Source: Clostridium thermobutyricum DSM 4928 (lineage in GTDB: Bacteria > Bacillota > Clostridia > Clostridiales > Clostridiaceae). From it: a DNA stretch of 64,000 bases. Within the stretch, counting starts at the first letter, position 1, and each line of letters begins with the position of its first letter. Of this stretch, positions 61,877 to 64,000 are shown piece by piece. Where the stretch lies: contig NZ_LTAY01000037.1 of NCBI RefSeq assembly GCF_002050515.1, forward strand, positions 1 through 64,000, given 5' to 3'. The notes beneath the pieces were generated by a model. It did no database searches. It had not been told where the DNA came from and saw only the letters and a program-made list of their open reading frames with translations. The position numbers and the translations under genes were made by a program.

Positions 61877-62245
61877 TTATTTATTTTCAAGCTTCATTAA
61901 TTGAAGTTTGTTATTCATTATTGTTTGCATCATAATTTTAATTTGATTATCTTTTTGTAGACTAATAAGTTTATTTTCCATAACTTGCTTACTTAATACT
62001 TTAATTTGATTATCTTTTTGTGTGTTAGCAATTTTAGTAGCTGCTAATTCTTTAACTATATCTGCTGTTGATACAAAATTAACTTTATTTGTTGATGTAT
62101 CAGGAATATAATTCATTCCTGTTATTTCTTGGAATTCATCTTGTGTAATTTCTCCATTTATACCAGTCATTTGAGCTAAAGTATAAATATCAACTTGCTT
62201 TCTTTCAAAAGCTTCTTTCCAAAAATTAAAATTTTTACTGTGCAT
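61877..62245 (-). CDS. XkdX-like phage protein with coiled-coil tail
   Basis: The 122-aa protein has an N-terminal XkdX-like part (FNFWKEAFERKQVDIYTLAQ; ITQDEFQEITGMNY) and a C-terminal coiled coil of two nearly identical halves (IANTQKDNQIKVLSKQVMEN then LISLQKDNQIKIMMQTIMNN). The internal repeat is easy to see and suggests duplication of a unit of about 22 residues. The role in the tail or lysis module is unknown. Confidence 0.65.
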   Translation of the reverse strand: MHSKNFNFWKEAFERKQVDIYTLAQMTGINGEITQDEFQEITGMNYIPDTSTNKVNFVSTADIVKELAATKIANTQKDNQIKVLSKQVMENKLISLQKDNQIKIMMQTIMNNKLQLMKLENK

Positions 62246-62258
62246 ATTATCACTCCTT

Positions 62259-64000
62259 TTAACTTAAAAATCTCATGGCATCACCTATTTTCATTAAAGT
62301 AAAAATAGTATCTCCATTTTCATTACCTGTAATCCAAAAGTCCTGACCTTTTGGCAGCCAAACCCTCACATCTTGATTACATAAACCACTTCTTCTAAAA
62401 ACTATATGTGCGAGTGGGTCGCCTGAAGCTACATAGAAATATACTTTCCCACCTGCTGGAATTGCTGAATGGTCTATGTGTGTTATATCTGCAACGTGTT
62501 GTCCATCAAGATAATAAGCTTTGTTAGGTTGTAACGTTAATGATGTAGCACCACTTATATACTCCATTTGTACGTTCCTATTTACCCAGTTATAAAGGTC
62601 ATTTATTGATGAACTGTTACTTGCAATTTGACTTGTTAGCCTATCTATATCTTTTAATGTAGCACCTATATAAGTCCAATCTGTCCAACCTGTACTATTT
62701 TTCATTCTCATTACTGGTGTTCTATGACCAACTGTTCCCGATTGGTGAGGATAGTATATTTGTAATATTCTATGTTCTTCAGCTACTCCGCTTTCATATA
62801 CATTCAGTAATCCAAAACCATAAATTCCATTATCTAAAGTCAAAGGACTATTTTTAGTAAAAGGATTTATGGCTTGAACTTTATAACATCCCATGCTAGT
62901 CATACCATTAAAATCATCACCTTGACCAATTGGTCCACATCCAAGAAATTCAGGTCTCCAATCTGACCATTGCCCATTCGAATCTGATGTGTAATTTCTG
63001 ATCCATTTTCTTGTTTGATAAAATGGATATGTTTGTCTAAATTCTTGTTGTATTCTACCATCATTCCCATAGTTAACAACTTCAAATACTATTGCACTTC
63101 CTTTTTCTAAATCTCCTAAAGGAGTATTCTTAAATCCATCTAGCCCTGTGTCCCACAAGAAACTTGAATTAGGTTGAATAAATGAATTACAATTGTGATC
63201 TACTGGTGCATTATCTATTGAAGCTTTTTCTAATTTGTTTTTAATATCCGTATTAGATAAACTATAGTCAGTAGCTATTGTTCCTTTTTCTAATTTAAGA
63301 CCATCTATCGTTAACCATGCAAAAGCAGTACACCTAAACCCGAACCTTACTTCTATATTTTTTATATTTGCTGGTGTAGTAAATGTTTTTACATATTTAA
63401 ACCAGTTTTCTCCATGACTTGCTAAATCAACATCCATATATAAATTTTCTTGAGTTCCATCATTTTTATTAAAATATAAAAAGCAACTTGAACTTATATC
63501 TCCTGCAGCATGTAAGCTCATATAATTAAATGATATTGTATAGGTTGTATTAGGCTGAATTATTTTATCATTCGTCCTAAATAATGATGTATAAGTATCA
63601 CCAAAACTATCACCTGCGCTTTGAAGACCTATTAATTTTTCATTATAGATGGATGTTTGTCTTTGGAATGTTTTATCAACAATAAGTTGAATATTTGGGG
63701 TATTATAAAACATTTGAATCGGATTAGCTAAATCTGTATTATCTAATAAGTTTGTTCCACCGAAATTTTTGATTCTATCCTGTTTATCAAAAGGTGATGG
63801 ACACCAATCGGTAGCCATAGTTCCTTTTTCAAGCTTGATTTTCGAAACATAAGCTTTATTATTATCGCTTACCCCACTACACTCTATCCTTAAACTTCCT
63901 GTACTTAAAGTTGGAGTAAATGTAAATACATATCTTTTCCATTCTGTTGTTAATTTTTTCATTCCCCATGCTGTCATGTTGTCAGCTAATGAAAAATAAA
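62259..64000 (-). CDS. Tail fibre / receptor-binding protein (5' end cut by window edge)
   Basis: The open frame runs to the right edge with no stop, so the N-terminus lies beyond the window. Visible are two carbohydrate-binding-type beta domains (each ending in KLEKGT[MI]ATD, near the cut end and about 230 residues later), then two repeats of a knob-type receptor domain (GQWSDWRPEF and STGWTDWTYIG ends), then a short stalk and tip. It binds the host surface. The frame open to the right edge, past the first Met codon at 63977, shows that the gene is incomplete. Confidence 0.85.
   Translation of the reverse strand, partial: YFSLADNMTAWGMKKLTTEWKRYVFTFTPTLSTGSLRIECSGVSDNNKAYVSKIKLEKGTMATDWCPSPFDKQDRIKNFGGTNLLDNTDLANPIQMFYNTPNIQLIVDKTFQRQTSIYNEKLIGLQSAGDSFGDTYTSLFRTNDKIIQPNTTYTISFNYMSLHAAGDISSSCFLYFNKNDGTQENLYMDVDLASHGENWFKYVKTFTTPANIKNIEVRFGFRCTAFAWLTIDGLKLEKGTIATDYSLSNTDIKNKLEKASIDNAPVDHNCNSFIQPNSSFLWDTGLDGFKNTPLGDLEKGSAIVFEVVNYGNDGRIQQEFRQTYPFYQTRKWIRNYTSDSNGQWSDWRPEFLGCGPIGQGDDFNGMTSMGCYKVQAINPFTKNSPLTLDNGIYGFGLLNVYESGVAEEHRILQIYYPHQSGTVGHRTPVMRMKNSTGWTDWTYIGATLKDIDRLTSQIASNSSSINDLYNWVNRNVQMEYISGATSLTLQPNKAYYLDGQHVADITHIDHSAIPAGGKVYFYVASGDPLAHIVFRRSGLCNQDVRVWLPKGQDFWITGNENGDTIFTLMKIGDAMRFLS

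Noticed and set aside
1-64000. Left and right phage genes as one split prophage
   Set aside because: Host genes lie between, both sets point the same way and the left element has its own matching att repeats at 376 and 37085, so the right one is separate.

Overview
The window is very AT-rich and carries the standard clostridial sporulation chromosome. Read on the minus strand, the order is efp, spoIIIAA-AH, an Asp23 gene, nusB, folD, xseA, xseB, ispA, dxs, tlyA, nadK, argR, recN, spoIVB and spo0A. Protein sequences and gene order point to Clostridium, most likely C. perfringens or a close relative. The species call is inference.

Positions 376-37197 are an integrated element of about 36.7 kb. 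Its ends are a perfect 113-bp direct repeat (376-488 and 37085-37197), which is the 3' end of spo0A. Insertion kept spo0A intact: the element supplies a new final serine codon and stop, and the displaced original end of spo0A and its terminator lie at 244-488. A tyrosine recombinase (35915-36919) sits directly downstream of spo0A on the same strand. An intrinsic-terminator-like hairpin overlaps the recombinase ribosome binding site.

Inside the element, on the minus strand from the spo0A side, come: a small RHH-like gene, a ParM/ParR-type partition pair, a VirB2/TrbC-like pilin candidate, a two-TM protein and a HerA/VirD4/VirB4-like ATPase. Next are regulatory genes around a divergent switch at 28671-28835, a ParB-like gene with a decayed, palindrome-rich 3' half, and a 1104-aa protein that reads as a divergent double-psi-beta-barrel RNA polymerase (eukaryotic-RdRp/YonO-like, DxDxD at 525-529). 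A superfamily 2-like helicase follows. Then come accessory genes, an HNH gene with a possible cos site, and an HK97-type packaging, head and siphovirus tail module ending at the distal tail protein. The tail tip, receptor-binding and lysis genes are absent, and only a broken gene remains before attL. The element therefore combines plasmid-like partitioning, its own polymerase and helicase, a DNA- or protein-translocation-like cassette and a truncated phage particle module.

Several GC-richer islands in the element are folded and non-coding: 17740-18187 (possible pseudoknot), 18786-18989, 21136-21234, 24646-24673 and 35375-35802. Three of them border the polymerase and helicase genes.

Positions 37079-55589 are ordinary host chromosome: isoprenoid, folate, NAD and DNA-repair housekeeping genes followed by sporulation genes. 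Beyond efp are two small unrecognised genes. From about 56.4 kb to the right edge runs the lysis and tail-fibre end of a second, separate prophage: GH25 endolysin, holin, XhlA-like protein, Gp37-like tail protein, XkdX-like proteins, and a tail fibre cut by the window edge. No tRNA, rRNA, CRISPR array or insertion sequence was seen.
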